Assembly: GCA_045614565.1 (NCBI GenBank)
Contig: JAZLDG010000101.1
Span: forward strand, 86,241-150,240
DNA: 64,000 nucleotides
Reading direction: 5' to 3'
Source of the DNA: Scatosoma sp045614565
GTDB lineage: Bacteria; Bacillota; Clostridia; Christensenellales; Borkfalkiaceae
Shown here: positions 48,601 to 58,575 of the stretch, one piece after another
Layout of the letters: every line of letters starts with the position of its first letter
How positions within the stretch are numbered: the first letter of the stretch is position 1
Notes under the pieces: generated by a model
The model's database searches: none
What the model was told of the DNA's origin: nothing
What the model saw: the letters and a program-made list of their open reading frames with translations, nothing else
Position numbers and translations under genes: made by a program

Positions 48601-51198
48601 TCAATTCTCCGTTTCTAATTTTGCTTTCAAATCGCTTATCAAAAGCAAAGCTTGCATCGGCGACAAGGTATTCACATCCGTTTCGGACAAAATTTGTTCG
48701 ACTTCCGTCAAAACCTTTTCTTCCGCTTCTTCTTCGTCTATAAAACGGAAACTTTGCTTATTTCCTAAAAGGTCATTCTTTTCAAGCTGTTTCAATATCT
48801 TTTTGGCGCGCGTCGTTACTTCCTTGGGTACGCCCGCAAGCGCGGCAACTTCAATACCGAAGCTTCTATTCGCCCCGCCACGTGTAATCTTACGCAAAAA
48901 TACGATCGTCCCGCCGATTTCTTTGACTGTAATCTTGTAATTTTTTACGCCTTCCAAAGCATTTTCCAGCTCCGTCAATTCGTGATAATGGGTTGAAAAC
49001 AGCGTTTTTGCTCGTATATTCGACGCAAGAAACTCGATAACCGACCAAGCGATCGAAAGTCCGTCGTACGTACTCGTTCCCCGTCCCACTTCGTCTAACA
49101 CAAGCAGGCTATCTTTTGTAGAGCGCAAAAGAATGGAAGCCACTTCCGTCATTTCCACCATAAAGGTACTTTGATCGAAAATTAAATTATCGCTTGCGCC
49201 AACGCGCGTAAAAATTCGATCGGTAATAGGAATTTCCGCGTGTTTTGCGGGTACGAACGCGCCCAAATGCGCCATCAAGGTTATCAAAGCCACTTGGCGC
49301 ATATAGGTACTTTTACCTGCCATATTCGGACCTGTGATAACCGCGCAACGGTTGTCTTCATTATCCAAAAGCGTATCGTTGGGAACGAAACGGTCTTTGG
49401 AAATAGCTTCGATAACGGGGTGTCTACCGTCGGTAATGATAAGCTGTGCGCCACTCTCCCGAATAATCGGACGAACGTACTTTCTTTCTTTGGCTACCGT
49501 AGCAAACGAAATCAAGCAATCTAAAATCGCCAACGCGTTGGAAACCGTTTGTAAATCGTCGATAACGTTCAAAAGCTCTTGCATAAGCTTGGCGTAAATT
49601 TGTTCTTCTAACTTTAACGCTTTTTCGCCGCTTGACAAAACCTTTTCTTCTAATTCTTTCAATTCTTCGGTAATATAACGCTCACCCGTCGTCAACGTTT
49701 GTTTACGGATATAATCCGCGGGAGCTTGATCTTTGAAAGAATTGCTAATTTCTATATAATACCCAAATACGCGGTTATAGCCCGTTTTCAAGGTTTTAAT
49801 ACCCGTACGTTCTCTTTCACGGACTTCAATTTCTTTAATCAACGCAACCGCGCCTTTATTGTAACGGCGAAGTTCGTCTAATTCCCCGCTAAATCCTTCC
49901 CGAATATACCCGCCGTCTTTCATTACCGTACTTGCGTCGGGCGAAATAACCGAAGTAAGGAGTTCCGCAACTTCCTGCATATCGACGAGATTTTTATTGA
50001 TTTCTTGTATAATCTGCGACGAAAAACCAACGAGCTGAAATTTAATCGTCGGAATCGCGTTAAGCGCTTGCGCGAGCGCTAGACAGTTTTTCGGATTAAA
50101 ATTCCCGTTGGAAATTTTACCCGCAAGGCGTTCCACGTCGCTCACCCCGCGTAAAACCTCGCTAATGCCTACTCTTGCCACCGAAGCGTTATACAGTTCT
50201 TCCACCCCGTCCAAGCGGTAATTGATTTCCGTTGCGTCTTTTAAGGGCGAAAGCACGATACGGCTCATAAGCCGTGCGCCCATACCCGTTTTTGTTTTAT
50301 CTAACACCCAAAGAAGCGATCCGTATTTTTTATTATCCGCGTTATTTTTTACAAGTTCGAGATTTTTAACGGCAATCGTATCCAGCTCCATATATTTGCC
50401 GCGATTAATGACTTTAATAGAACTGATATTCGCAAGCGAATGTTTTTGCGTTTCGCGAAGATACTCCACGAGCGCGCCCGCCGCAGAAATCAACGCTTCT
50501 TTCGCTGCTATTCCGTACGCCGCAAGCGACATTGCGTTAAATTGTTCCAACAAGGTTTTTTCCGCTTGTTTTACGTTAAACGCCCAAGGCACGTAACAGG
50601 AAAAGGGCGGAAGCTGATTGTGGCGAACTTCTTTTACGTCCTTGCTCGCCAAAAGCATTTCTTCGTTGCAAATAATTTCCGCAACCGATAATTTCATTAA
50701 CTGCGAAACGGCGTCTTCTTTCGCCAGCTCGCCTACGAATTCTTCCGCTAAAAATTCGCCCGTCGTGATGTCCGTCCACGCAAGCGCAACCATTTCGCCG
50801 TCTTTCACGGCGCAAGCAATATAATTGTTTCTGGATTCGTCTAAATAGTCTTCTTCAATAACCGTACCCGCCGAAACGATACGCACGACGTCACGTTCTA
50901 CAAGTCCCCGTCCCGCTTGTTTTGGATCGGAAATTTGTTCGCAAATCGCAACTTTTTCACCTAAGCCCACGAGCTTTGCGATATATCCGTCTGCTGCGTG
51001 AAAGGGAATACCGCACATCGGCGCACGTTCTTCAAGCCCACAATCTTTACCCGTCAAAGTCAAATCTAAAAGCTTGGAAACTTTAACCGCGTCTTCAAAA
51101 AACATCTCGTAAAAATCGCCGAGCCTATAAAAAAGCACGCAATCTTTGTACTTTTGTTTCATTGCAAGATAATGTTGCATCATTTGTGAAAGTGCCAT
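48601..51198 (-). CDS. mutS: DNA mismatch repair protein MutS
   Basis: MutS recognises mismatches. The 865-residue product has the N-terminal mismatch-contacting FYEMFFEDA (Phe-x-Glu), connector and lever domains, and the ATPase with Walker A GPNMAGKSTYMRQ. It also has LLVLDEVGRGTSTYDGLSIAW and FSTHYHELT. I take the ATG at 51198, preceded by AGGGTG; a GTG three codons earlier is the alternative. It follows miaB by 15 bases. Confidence 0.97.
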   Translation of the reverse strand: MALSQMMQHYLAMKQKYKDCVLFYRLGDFYEMFFEDAVKVSKLLDLTLTGKDCGLEERAPMCGIPFHAADGYIAKLVGLGEKVAICEQISDPKQAGRGLVERDVVRIVSAGTVIEEDYLDESRNNYIACAVKDGEMVALAWTDITTGEFLAEEFVGELAKEDAVSQLMKLSVAEIICNEEMLLASKDVKEVRHNQLPPFSCYVPWAFNVKQAEKTLLEQFNAMSLAAYGIAAKEALISAAGALVEYLRETQKHSLANISSIKVINRGKYMELDTIAVKNLELVKNNADNKKYGSLLWVLDKTKTGMGARLMSRIVLSPLKDATEINYRLDGVEELYNASVARVGISEVLRGVSDVERLAGKISNGNFNPKNCLALAQALNAIPTIKFQLVGFSSQIIQEINKNLVDMQEVAELLTSVISPDASTVMKDGGYIREGFSGELDELRRYNKGAVALIKEIEVRERERTGIKTLKTGYNRVFGYYIEISNSFKDQAPADYIRKQTLTTGERYITEELKELEEKVLSSGEKALKLEEQIYAKLMQELLNVIDDLQTVSNALAILDCLISFATVAKERKYVRPIIRESGAQLIITDGRHPVIEAISKDRFVPNDTLLDNEDNRCAVITGPNMAGKSTYMRQVALITLMAHLGAFVPAKHAEIPITDRIFTRVGASDNLIFDQSTFMVEMTEVASILLRSTKDSLLVLDEVGRGTSTYDGLSIAWSVIEFLASNIRAKTLFSTHYHELTELENALEGVKNYKITVKEIGGTIVFLRKITRGGANRSFGIEVAALAGVPKEVTTRAKKILKQLEKNDLLGNKQSFRFIDEEEAEEKVLTEVEQILSETDVNTLSPMQALLLISDLKAKLETEN

Positions 51199-51213
51199 AA
51201 TTTTCACCCTACC

Positions 51214-52545
51214 TTACTTCTTCTCATCGCTTATAAGCTCGCAAAACAGCGATATGCCGTTTGCTTTCGTAACTTTCACCCAAACGAACTCGCCTATGAG
51301 ATTGCGTTCGCTCTTAAAATACCCCATTCGACCAAACTCGTCCCGTCCAAGGTACAAATTCTTTTTCTCATCGTAATCTTCGCAAAGGATTTCCACAGTT
51401 TTCCCAACGTATTTCTCCGACTTATTACGTGTTTGCGTATTAACGAGCGATACGAGCCGCATAATTCTGTCTTTTTGCGTTTCTTCCGCGATTTGGTTTT
51501 CCATCGTCGCCGCTCTCGTACCTTGACGGGGCGAATACACGAAAGTAAAAGCGGAAGCAAAATCCACTTCTTTTACCAAAGCTTCCGTTTGCAAATAATC
51601 TTCTTCCGTTTCCCCCGGAAAGCCTACGATAATATCCGTCGTAAGTTCCGCTTCGGGCATCGCGGTTTTCAGCATCTTGACTTCTTGTAAATATTTTTCA
51701 CGCGTATAACGGCGGTTCATCGCCTGCAAAATCGCGTTCGAGCCTGATTGCACGGGCAAATGCACCAACCTGCATATTTTGCGGTGTTTTTGCATCACCG
51801 TAACCACGTCTTGATTGAAATCCTTGGGGTGACTCGTCATAAAACGCAAACGGAATTTCCCGTCAATCGACGCAACCGCGTCCAAAAGCTCGGCAAACGT
51901 CATTCCCGTCCTACCGTCTACGCCGTAAGAGTTTACGTTTTGCCCAAGCAAGGTAATCTCTTTATACCCGTCCGCTATCAACTGTTTAACTTCTTGAATA
52001 ATATGCTCGGGCTTTCTCGAACGTTCGCGACCGCGCACGTAGGGTACGATACAATACGAGCAAAAATTATTGCACCCGTACGTAATATTCACCCAAGCGT
52101 TGGGATAGCTCGTCCGATAGGGTTGTACCGTTTCTACGATTTCACCTGCTTCTTCACGAATTTTAACAACCTTCTTCTTTTGTCGCTTTTTTTGCTCGAT
52201 AAGCGTAGCTAATTCTTCAAAATTGAGCGCGCCAAACATTATATCGATAAAGGGAAACTTACGTTTCAAAACTTCCGTTTTGCCCTTTTCCTGCGTCATA
52301 CAACCGCCCACGGCGATAATAAGATTAGGGTTTTGTTTTTTTAATTTTTTTAACGCGCCGATATTCCCGAACGCGTGATTTTCCGCGTTTTCACGAATAC
52401 AGCAGGTATTAAAAACGATAATATCCGCATCTTCCGTTCCCGTAGCTTCTACGTAACCCAACTCACGTAAAATCCCTGCTATTTTTTCCGATTCGTGCAC
52501 GTTCATTTGACACCCGTAGGTGACGATATGATATTTTTCTTGCAT
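51214..52545 (-). CDS. miaB: tRNA-2-methylthio-N6-dimethylallyladenosine synthase
   Basis: MiaB is a radical-SAM methylthiotransferase acting on i6A37 of tRNA. The 443-residue product has an N-terminal UPF0004 domain whose three cluster cysteines are in YGCQMNVHES, FNTCCIRENAE and VGGCMTQ. The radical-SAM motif is NFCSYCIVPYVRGRERSR, and a C-terminal TRAM domain follows. First gene of miaB-mutS-mutL-miaA-ynbB; its promoter faces the divergent PBP gene. Confidence 0.97.
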   Translation of the reverse strand: MQEKYHIVTYGCQMNVHESEKIAGILRELGYVEATGTEDADIIVFNTCCIRENAENHAFGNIGALKKLKKQNPNLIIAVGGCMTQEKGKTEVLKRKFPFIDIMFGALNFEELATLIEQKKRQKKKVVKIREEAGEIVETVQPYRTSYPNAWVNITYGCNNFCSYCIVPYVRGRERSRKPEHIIQEVKQLIADGYKEITLLGQNVNSYGVDGRTGMTFAELLDAVASIDGKFRLRFMTSHPKDFNQDVVTVMQKHRKICRLVHLPVQSGSNAILQAMNRRYTREKYLQEVKMLKTAMPEAELTTDIIVGFPGETEEDYLQTEALVKEVDFASAFTFVYSPRQGTRAATMENQIAEETQKDRIMRLVSLVNTQTRNKSEKYVGKTVEILCEDYDEKKNLYLGRDEFGRMGYFKSERNLIGEFVWVKVTKANGISLFCELISDEKK

Positions 52546-52576
52546 AACGAAATTATCCGATTATTTTATTTTCTCT

Positions 52577-52605
52577 ATTATACTCTTTTTTTTCATTTTT
52601 ATCAA
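52577..52605 (-). promoter_or_regulatory. Sigma-A promoter for miaB-mutS-mutL-miaA
   Basis: Minus-strand TTGATA (52605-52600), 17-bp spacer, TATAAT (52582-52577), about 32 bases before the miaB ATG. Confidence 0.85.
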
Positions 52606-52636
52606 GTCTTTAAGGGGTTTTGCGTGGGTTTTTTAG

Positions 52637-54919
52637 TTGCGATTTCGTGATAAAAAACGCAAAAAAGCAAATAATGTTTTTATGAAATGTTTACGTAAAA
52701 TCTTATGGATAGGTTTAATTGGTATCCTTACCCTTATGGTAATCGCTACGGGTTATTATTTTATCGTTACGGGCGGCGTTTCGCTATCGGACGAGAAATT
52801 ATCCTTGCCTATGGATAATCTCCTTTTATACGACGCAAACGGCGAACAAATCGTAACGGTTGGCAACGGAAAAATTGGCAACGTCACAAAATTTGTTAAC
52901 GTTCCCGAAAAAACCAAGCTTGCGTTCGTGGATACCGAAGACAAACGCTTTTTCTACCACGGCGGATTTGATTATAAACGGATCGTAAAATCCGCTTATA
53001 ATAATTTACGTTTCCGTTCTTTTAAGCAAGGTGCTTCCACCATTTCGCAACAGCTCGTAAAAAATACGCATTTAAGCCAAGAAAAAACGCTTACGCGTAA
53101 GCTACGGGAATGGAAGCTTACCAAACAACTCGAAAAAAAGTATTCCAAGGAACAAATATTAGAAAAATATTTGAACGTGATTTATTTCGGGCATAATTGC
53201 TTCGGTTTAACGTCCGCTGCGGATTTTTATTTTGGAAAAACGCCCGTCGAGCTTGATCTTGCGGATTCGGCAATTTTGGCGGGGTTAGTGAAATCCCCGA
53301 ACAATTATTCGCCGTTCAAAAATCCCGTAAATTGTCAAAAACGTAAGGAAAGCGTATTAAACGCTATGCTTAAAAACGGGCATATCAACAATGAAGAAAA
53401 AATCCAAGCCGTCAAAAAGCCGTTACCCACCGAACCAAACCGTCACGCGTCGAATAACGCGTACGCACATTGCGTATTCGACGAATTATCCGATTTATCC
53501 GAAGCCTACGATTTTAAGGTTAATGGAAAAATAGAAATTTACACCTATTTTATTCCCGAATGTCAAGAATATATTGAAAGCATTTCAAGCCGTTATCCTA
53601 CGGATAAAACGCTTTCGATTTTAGACGTACAAAACAGCGGTTATAAGGCGTACCACTCCACTATTCACGACAGCCGCCGTTTCGTCGGCTCTTTATTAAA
53701 GCCGTTACTCGTATACGCGCCTGCTTTGGAAGAAAATTTAATCTCGCCCGCCACGCCCATTTTAGACGAAGCCGTGAATTACGCAGGATACCAACCCAAC
53801 AATTACGACGGCACCTTCCACGGTTATACGAGCGTACGGGAATGTCTATCCAAAAGCTTGAATATCCCCGCCGTTAAAATTTTGGAAACACTTGGCGTTC
53901 AAAAGGGAGCGAGTTATCTTGAAAAACTCGGTCTAAATGTTGAAAAGGACGATTTATCGTTGGCGTTGGCACTCGGCGGAATGAAACACGGTTTTCCCTT
54001 TTCCAAAGTACTCTCTGCCTATGCAAGCTTTGCACGCAGGGGCGTTTTTGAAGAAAATCGGTTTATTTCTAAAATCAAAATCAACGGAGTAGATATATAC
54101 CAACGGAAAGTCACGGATAAACGAGTTTTTTCAGAAGAAACCGCCTATTTAACGACCGATATGTTAAAAACCGCCGCAAAAACGGGAACGGCTAAAAAAT
54201 TACGCTCGTTACCCTTTGAAATTGCCGCAAAGACAGGCACGGTGGGTACGGATAACGGGAATACGGACGCTTACGCCGTTTCGTACACAACCAAAGACGT
54301 CGTAGGCGTTTGGCTTGGAAACGCCGACAACCGATTCATTGAGTACACGGGTGGCGGCGCACCTTGCAATCTACTTTTACAAATCAACGAAGCTCTTAAC
54401 GCTTCGTATGCAAAGCAAGGCAAAAAAATCGACAATTTCCCTATGCCCAGCAACGTCGTGAAAGCCGAGCTTGATAAAATCAGCTACAACGAAACGCATA
54501 CGACGTGTTTATCGGACGAGCTTGCCCCCGCCGAGTACCGTTTCAGCGAATTATTCAAAAAAACCAACCTACCAACCCAAAAAAGTAATTTTTTCAGTAA
54601 CCCGTCCATCAATACGCCTATTTTAGAAGTGGTAAACGGAAAAGTTGTGATAACCCTACCGAAAAACGCACCAAAGCTTTATCAATATAAAATTGAAAGG
54701 CAGGATAACGCAAAGCATACTACCCTATATATCGGCGATTATATCCGCTCGTTTACCGACGAGAAAATTCTAAATAATAACAAATACGTTTATATGGTTA
54801 CGCCTATTTATCAGGGGCGGGAAGGTACGAAAATCACCTTACCGACCGTGATTATAAAAGACGGGATTTTATCAAAAAACGAACGGGAAATCGTTGAAAA
54901 AAACTGGTGGGATTATTAA
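52637..54919 (+). CDS. Class A penicillin-binding protein
   Basis: This bifunctional peptidoglycan synthase has up to 760 residues, with one N-terminal membrane anchor (IGLIGILTLMVIATGYYFIV). The glycosyltransferase (GT51) domain has DTEDKRFFYHGGFD (catalytic Glu), GASTISQQLVKNTHL and ILEKYLNVIYFGHNCFG. The transpeptidase domain has SLLK (SxxK, in FVGSLLKPLL), SLN (SxN) and AAKTGTVG (KTG). A C-terminal extension of about 120 residues is beta-rich. The frame starts with TTG at 52637 with no good RBS; ATG at 52682 (MKCLRKILWIG) is an equally plausible start. It stands alone, divergent from miaB. Confidence 0.94.
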   Translation: MRFRDKKRKKANNVFMKCLRKILWIGLIGILTLMVIATGYYFIVTGGVSLSDEKLSLPMDNLLLYDANGEQIVTVGNGKIGNVTKFVNVPEKTKLAFVDTEDKRFFYHGGFDYKRIVKSAYNNLRFRSFKQGASTISQQLVKNTHLSQEKTLTRKLREWKLTKQLEKKYSKEQILEKYLNVIYFGHNCFGLTSAADFYFGKTPVELDLADSAILAGLVKSPNNYSPFKNPVNCQKRKESVLNAMLKNGHINNEEKIQAVKKPLPTEPNRHASNNAYAHCVFDELSDLSEAYDFKVNGKIEIYTYFIPECQEYIESISSRYPTDKTLSILDVQNSGYKAYHSTIHDSRRFVGSLLKPLLVYAPALEENLISPATPILDEAVNYAGYQPNNYDGTFHGYTSVRECLSKSLNIPAVKILETLGVQKGASYLEKLGLNVEKDDLSLALALGGMKHGFPFSKVLSAYASFARRGVFEENRFISKIKINGVDIYQRKVTDKRVFSEETAYLTTDMLKTAAKTGTAKKLRSLPFEIAAKTGTVGTDNGNTDAYAVSYTTKDVVGVWLGNADNRFIEYTGGGAPCNLLLQINEALNASYAKQGKKIDNFPMPSNVVKAELDKISYNETHTTCLSDELAPAEYRFSELFKKTNLPTQKSNFFSNPSINTPILEVVNGKVVITLPKNAPKLYQYKIERQDNAKHTTLYIGDYIRSFTDEKILNNNKYVYMVTPIYQGREGTKITLPTVIIKDGILSKNEREIVEKNWWDY

Positions 54920-54920
54920 G

Positions 54921-54962
54921 AAAACCCCAATCTCTTCTATCCAAGAAGAATTTGGGGTTTTA
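54921..54962. terminator. Bidirectional terminator between PBP and rny
   Basis: Stem AAAACCCCAA / TTGGGGTTTT with an AT-rich loop between two convergent genes. Confidence 0.85.
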
Positions 54963-54972
54963 CGTTGATTTC

Positions 54973-56589
54973 TTATTTTGCGTATTCTACACCGCGGAAT
55001 TCGCGGATAACGTTGACTTTGATTTGACCGGGGTATTCCAACTCCGTTTCAATCTTTTTCGCGATATCCTTTGCAAGGAAGAGTGCTTGCGCGTCGTCAA
55101 CCTGATCAGGTTTTACGATAACGCGAACTTCCCTTCCCGCTTGAATTGCATAGCTCTTATCTACGCCGCGGAAAGAAGAAGCAATCGCTTCAAGCTTTTC
55201 CAAACGCTTCACGTAGTTCGTGCCCGTTTCCCGTCTTGCCCCAGGTCGCGCGCCCGAAATAGCGTCAGCGGCTTGAATGAGTACGGCTTCAATCGTTATC
55301 GGTTCTACGTCGCCGTGGTGTGCCATAATCGCGTTCACGATGTTTGCGTTTTCTTTATACTTTTTCGCAAGATCCGCGCCGATTTGGATATGCGTGCCTT
55401 CTTGTTCTTGGTCAACCGCTTTACCGATATCGTGCAACAAGCCCGCGCGTTTTGCAAAGTTGACGTCAAGCCCAAGCTCTGCCGCCATTTGTCCTGCAAG
55501 CGTCGCCACTTCAATGGAGTGTTTGTACACGTTTTGACCGTAACTTGTTCTGAATTTCAAACGACCGATTAACTTAATAAGCTCGGGGTGCAAGCCGAAA
55601 ATGCCCGCTTCAAATACGGCGGCTTCGCCTGCTTCTTTAATTTGAAGATCCATTTCACGGGATACTTTTTCGACCGTTTCTTCAATTCTTGCAGGGTGAA
55701 TTCTACCGTCGTTAATGAGTTTTTCAAGCGACAATCTTGCGATTTCGCGACGTACGGGATCGAAGCCCGACAAAATCACCACTTCAGGCGTATCGTCGAT
55801 AATCAATTCAATACCCGTCGCATTTTCAAGCGCGCGGATATTTCTACCTTCACGCCCGATGATACGCGCTTTCATATCGTCGCTAGGCAAAGGAACGACG
55901 GAAACGGTAATTTCAGACGCTTGATCCGCTGCACATTTTTGAATGGCAAGCGCAACGATTTTCTTTGCGTTCATATCCGCTTCGTCTTTCGCTTGCTGTT
56001 CCATATTGCGAACGGTAACGGCAACGTCGTGCCGCGTAGCGTCTAAAATTTCTTCGGTGAGCAAGCGTTTTGCTTCTTCACGGGTAAGCTGGGCTACCTT
56101 TTCAAGTTCTTGAACCATCAATTCGTGTTGGGAATTGAGTTTCTCCTGTAAGATACCGATCTCTTCTTCTTTTTTCAAGAGATTGTTCTTTTGCTGTTCG
56201 AGCGATTCCGTTTTCTTGTCAAGCGCGTCTTCCTTTTGGGTAAGACGTTGTTCCATTCTTTGAATTTCCGCTTTCTTTTCCTTGGTTTCGCGTTCGAATT
56301 CGTTTCTTAATTTTAAGTCCTGTTCCTTGGCTTCCAGCAATGCTTCTTTCAAAGCCCTTTTGCTTTCTTCTTTGCCTTGCGCTTTAATACGTTCCGCTTC
56401 CGCGTGCGCTTGTTCTACGATTTTGTTGACTTGTTCTTTTGCAGAACCGACTTTCTTTTCGGTAATCGTTTTATTTACGAGCAACGCAACCGCAACGCCG
56501 AGAGCGAGCGTAATGATGGGAAGTATAATCCCAACAATCAAAGGCATTGTAGTAGTGAGAAACAGGACGCTCAAATTAACGTTGTGCAT
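54973..56589 (-). CDS. rny: Ribonuclease Y
   Basis: RNase Y is the membrane-bound endoribonuclease that starts mRNA decay in Firmicutes. The 538-residue product has an N-terminal membrane helix (LIVGIILPIITLALGVAVALLV) and a long coiled coil (about 40-200). The KH domain has MKARIIGREGRNIRALENATG, and the HD domain has RAGLLHDIGKAVDQE. Length is typical. RBS AGGAGG. It has its own promoter downstream of the recA terminator. Confidence 0.97.
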   Translation of the reverse strand: MHNVNLSVLFLTTTMPLIVGIILPIITLALGVAVALLVNKTITEKKVGSAKEQVNKIVEQAHAEAERIKAQGKEESKRALKEALLEAKEQDLKLRNEFERETKEKKAEIQRMEQRLTQKEDALDKKTESLEQQKNNLLKKEEEIGILQEKLNSQHELMVQELEKVAQLTREEAKRLLTEEILDATRHDVAVTVRNMEQQAKDEADMNAKKIVALAIQKCAADQASEITVSVVPLPSDDMKARIIGREGRNIRALENATGIELIIDDTPEVVILSGFDPVRREIARLSLEKLINDGRIHPARIEETVEKVSREMDLQIKEAGEAAVFEAGIFGLHPELIKLIGRLKFRTSYGQNVYKHSIEVATLAGQMAAELGLDVNFAKRAGLLHDIGKAVDQEQEGTHIQIGADLAKKYKENANIVNAIMAHHGDVEPITIEAVLIQAADAISGARPGARRETGTNYVKRLEKLEAIASSFRGVDKSYAIQAGREVRVIVKPDQVDDAQALFLAKDIAKKIETELEYPGQIKVNVIREFRGVEYAK

Positions 56590-56679
56590 AGTTTGTGCCT
56601 CCTGTATAAAATTAAATTGATAAAACCATTATCTTAACGGATACTACGTTCCGAGTTATAATTTTTTCTATCAATTACT

Positions 56680-56708
56680 ATTTTACAATATCTTAAAAGA
56701 AATGTCAA
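56680..56708 (-). promoter_or_regulatory. Sigma-A promoter for rny
   Basis: Minus-strand TTGACA (56708-56703), 17-bp spacer, TAAAAT (56685-56680). Confidence 0.8.
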
Positions 56709-56756
56709 TCGTTTGACTTAAAATAGTTTTACATATCCAAAAATAATTTCATAAAA

Positions 56757-56790
56757 AATGCGAGAACGCATACCTGCTTCCCGCATTTCC
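56757..56790 (-). terminator. Intrinsic terminator after recA
   Basis: Minus-strand stem AAATGCGGGAA / TTCTCGCATTT with a GCAGGTATGCG-type loop and a T-run, just beyond the recA stop. Confidence 0.75.
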
Positions 56791-56795
56791 GTATT

Positions 56796-57827
56796 TTATT
56801 CTTCTTCGTCGCTTTCTTCTTCGATTTTTCCCTTGGCTGCGTCACGGATTTTTTGCTCGATTTCCGCACGGATTTCAGGGTTTTCTTTTAAGAAGGTACG
56901 CACCTTTTCTTTGCCTTGACCGATTTTATTGCCGTTATAGCTGAAAAACGAACCGCTTTTCGTAATAATATCATACTGCACGCCCGTATCGATAATACAG
57001 CCTTCTTGCGAAATACCTTCTCCGAATACGATATCAAATTCCGCTTGACGGAACGGAGGCGCAAGCTTGTTTTTTACTACCTTTGCTTTCGTTCTATTCC
57101 CCATCGCGCCGTCCGCATCTTTCAGCGTATCCATTTTACGAACGTCCAAACGCATACTTGCGTAGAATTTAAGCGCCTTACCGCCGGGCGTCGTTTCGGG
57201 ATTACCGAACATAATACCTACTTTTTCACGAAGTTGGTTGATGAAAATAACGCAAGTTTTGGATTTATTGACGATTGCGGTCAATTTACGCAACGCTTGC
57301 GACATCAATCTTGCTTGCAAGCCTACATGCGTATCGCCCATATCCCCTTCAATTTCCGCTTTTGGCGTAAGCGCGGCAACCGAGTCGATAACGATAATAT
57401 CCACAGCCGAGCTTCTCACAAGCGCGTCCGTGATATCCAACGCTTGTTCGCCCGTATCGGGTTGGGAAACGTATAAATCGTCAAGATTTACACCCAACTT
57501 TTTCGCATAAACGGGGTCGAGCGCGTGTTCCGCATCGATAAACGCGGCTACGCCACCCATTTTTTGCGCTTCCGCGATTGCGTGCAACGCAACCGTCGTT
57601 TTACCCGAAGATTCGGGACCGTAGATTTCAATAATTCTACCACGGGGAAAACCGCCGATCCCCAAAGCAAGATCCAACGTCAAGCAACCCGAAGGAATAA
57701 CTTCGATTTCCGTTTTCCCCGCTTCGTCGCCAAGGCGCATTATCGATCCTTTGCCATACTGCTTTTCAATCTGTAACAGTACGGCGTCCAACGCTTTCAT
57801 CTTTTCCGTATTTTTTTCGTTTGCCAT
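56796..57827 (-). CDS. recA: Recombinase RecA
   Basis: RecA drives homologous recombination and SOS induction. The 343-residue product has KQYGKGSIMRLGD, Walker A GPESSGKTT (70-78), the catalytic Glu in FIDAEHALDP, IVIDSVAAL (Walker B) and NQLREKVGIMFGNPETTPGG (loop 2). The tail is acidic. Only 36 bases separate it from cinA, and I found no Firmicutes-type LexA box (CGAAC...GTTC) in that gap, so any SOS control would act from further upstream. Confidence 0.98.
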   Translation of the reverse strand: MANEKNTEKMKALDAVLLQIEKQYGKGSIMRLGDEAGKTEIEVIPSGCLTLDLALGIGGFPRGRIIEIYGPESSGKTTVALHAIAEAQKMGGVAAFIDAEHALDPVYAKKLGVNLDDLYVSQPDTGEQALDITDALVRSSAVDIIVIDSVAALTPKAEIEGDMGDTHVGLQARLMSQALRKLTAIVNKSKTCVIFINQLREKVGIMFGNPETTPGGKALKFYASMRLDVRKMDTLKDADGAMGNRTKAKVVKNKLAPPFRQAEFDIVFGEGISQEGCIIDTGVQYDIITKSGSFFSYNGNKIGQGKEKVRTFLKENPEIRAEIEQKIRDAAKGKIEEESDEEE

Positions 57828-57863
57828 TTTATATCTCCTGCTTTTTATTTCCTTAATATAATT

Positions 57864-58574
57864 TTATATATTTTTCAGCTGTTTATACGCCAAAAACAAA
57901 GCGTAATTGATTGCTTTTTCGGTAATTTCTTCCCGCGAGCCGTCAAACTTATAACGATACACGAAAACGCGCTCCTTTGTCCCCACGGCTATATAACAAA
58001 GTCCGACGGGCAGCATCGTACGATCGGATTTAGGTCCTGCTATTCCCGTCGTCGCTATGGATATATCGCAATCCCCGCTTTGGATCAGTCCTGCCGCCAT
58101 TTCATACGCCGTTTGATCGGAAACCGCACCAAAGGTTTTCAAGGTATATTCCGAAACGCCCAGCCGCTTGATTTTAGAAAGCTCGTTATAGGTATTCAAG
58201 CCTTCAAAAAAGACTTCGCTTGCCCCTGACACGCTCACAATCCGTTTTCCAACGCCGCCCCCCGTAAAGGATTCCGCTACGCTTAACATCTTTCCACGCA
58301 ATTTAAGTAGCGTAACGAGCTGTTCTTCAAGCGGGGTATCGTCCATCGCATACAAACAATCGGTCAAGCCTTCCGCAAATATGCGGATAACGCTTTCTAT
58401 CAACCGCTTGGATATATTTTCGTCGTACGAAATTTGAAGCACGTCTTCATCAAACTTTCTTTCGCGTTGATAGGTAATTTTGCCTTCGTCGATAGTTTTC
58501 GCATGCGCAATCAAAGCCCGTATATGCGCGTCCGCCGCGCCGACGCAACGAAGCACCGTTTGATCCGTAGCCAT
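57864..58574 (-). CDS. CinA-family protein lacking the N-terminal molybdopterin-binding-like domain
   Basis: This is a 236-residue protein. From about residue 88 it matches the CinA C-terminal domain (nicotinamide nucleotide amidase): LSVAESFTGGGVGKRI (usual AESCTGG, here Cys to Phe), GLNTYNELSKIKRLGV (conserved Tyr and Lys), FGAVSDQTAYEMAAG and ISIATTGIAGP. The first 85 residues resemble the middle domain of full-length CinA (starting LRCVG where CinA has LRFFG). Thus the N-terminal ADP-ribose pyrophosphatase-like domain seems to have been removed at a domain border. Adjacent to recA and pgsA, as in many Gram-positives. Confidence 0.88.
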   Translation of the reverse strand: MATDQTVLRCVGAADAHIRALIAHAKTIDEGKITYQRERKFDEDVLQISYDENISKRLIESVIRIFAEGLTDCLYAMDDTPLEEQLVTLLKLRGKMLSVAESFTGGGVGKRIVSVSGASEVFFEGLNTYNELSKIKRLGVSEYTLKTFGAVSDQTAYEMAAGLIQSGDCDISIATTGIAGPKSDRTMLPVGLCYIAVGTKERVFVYRYKFDGSREEITEKAINYALFLAYKQLKNI

Positions 58575-58575
58575 C

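Noticed and set aside
57828..57863. LexA (SOS) box in front of recA
   Set aside because: No CGAAC-N4-GTTC-like sequence in the 36-base gap; recA appears to be co-transcribed with cinA.
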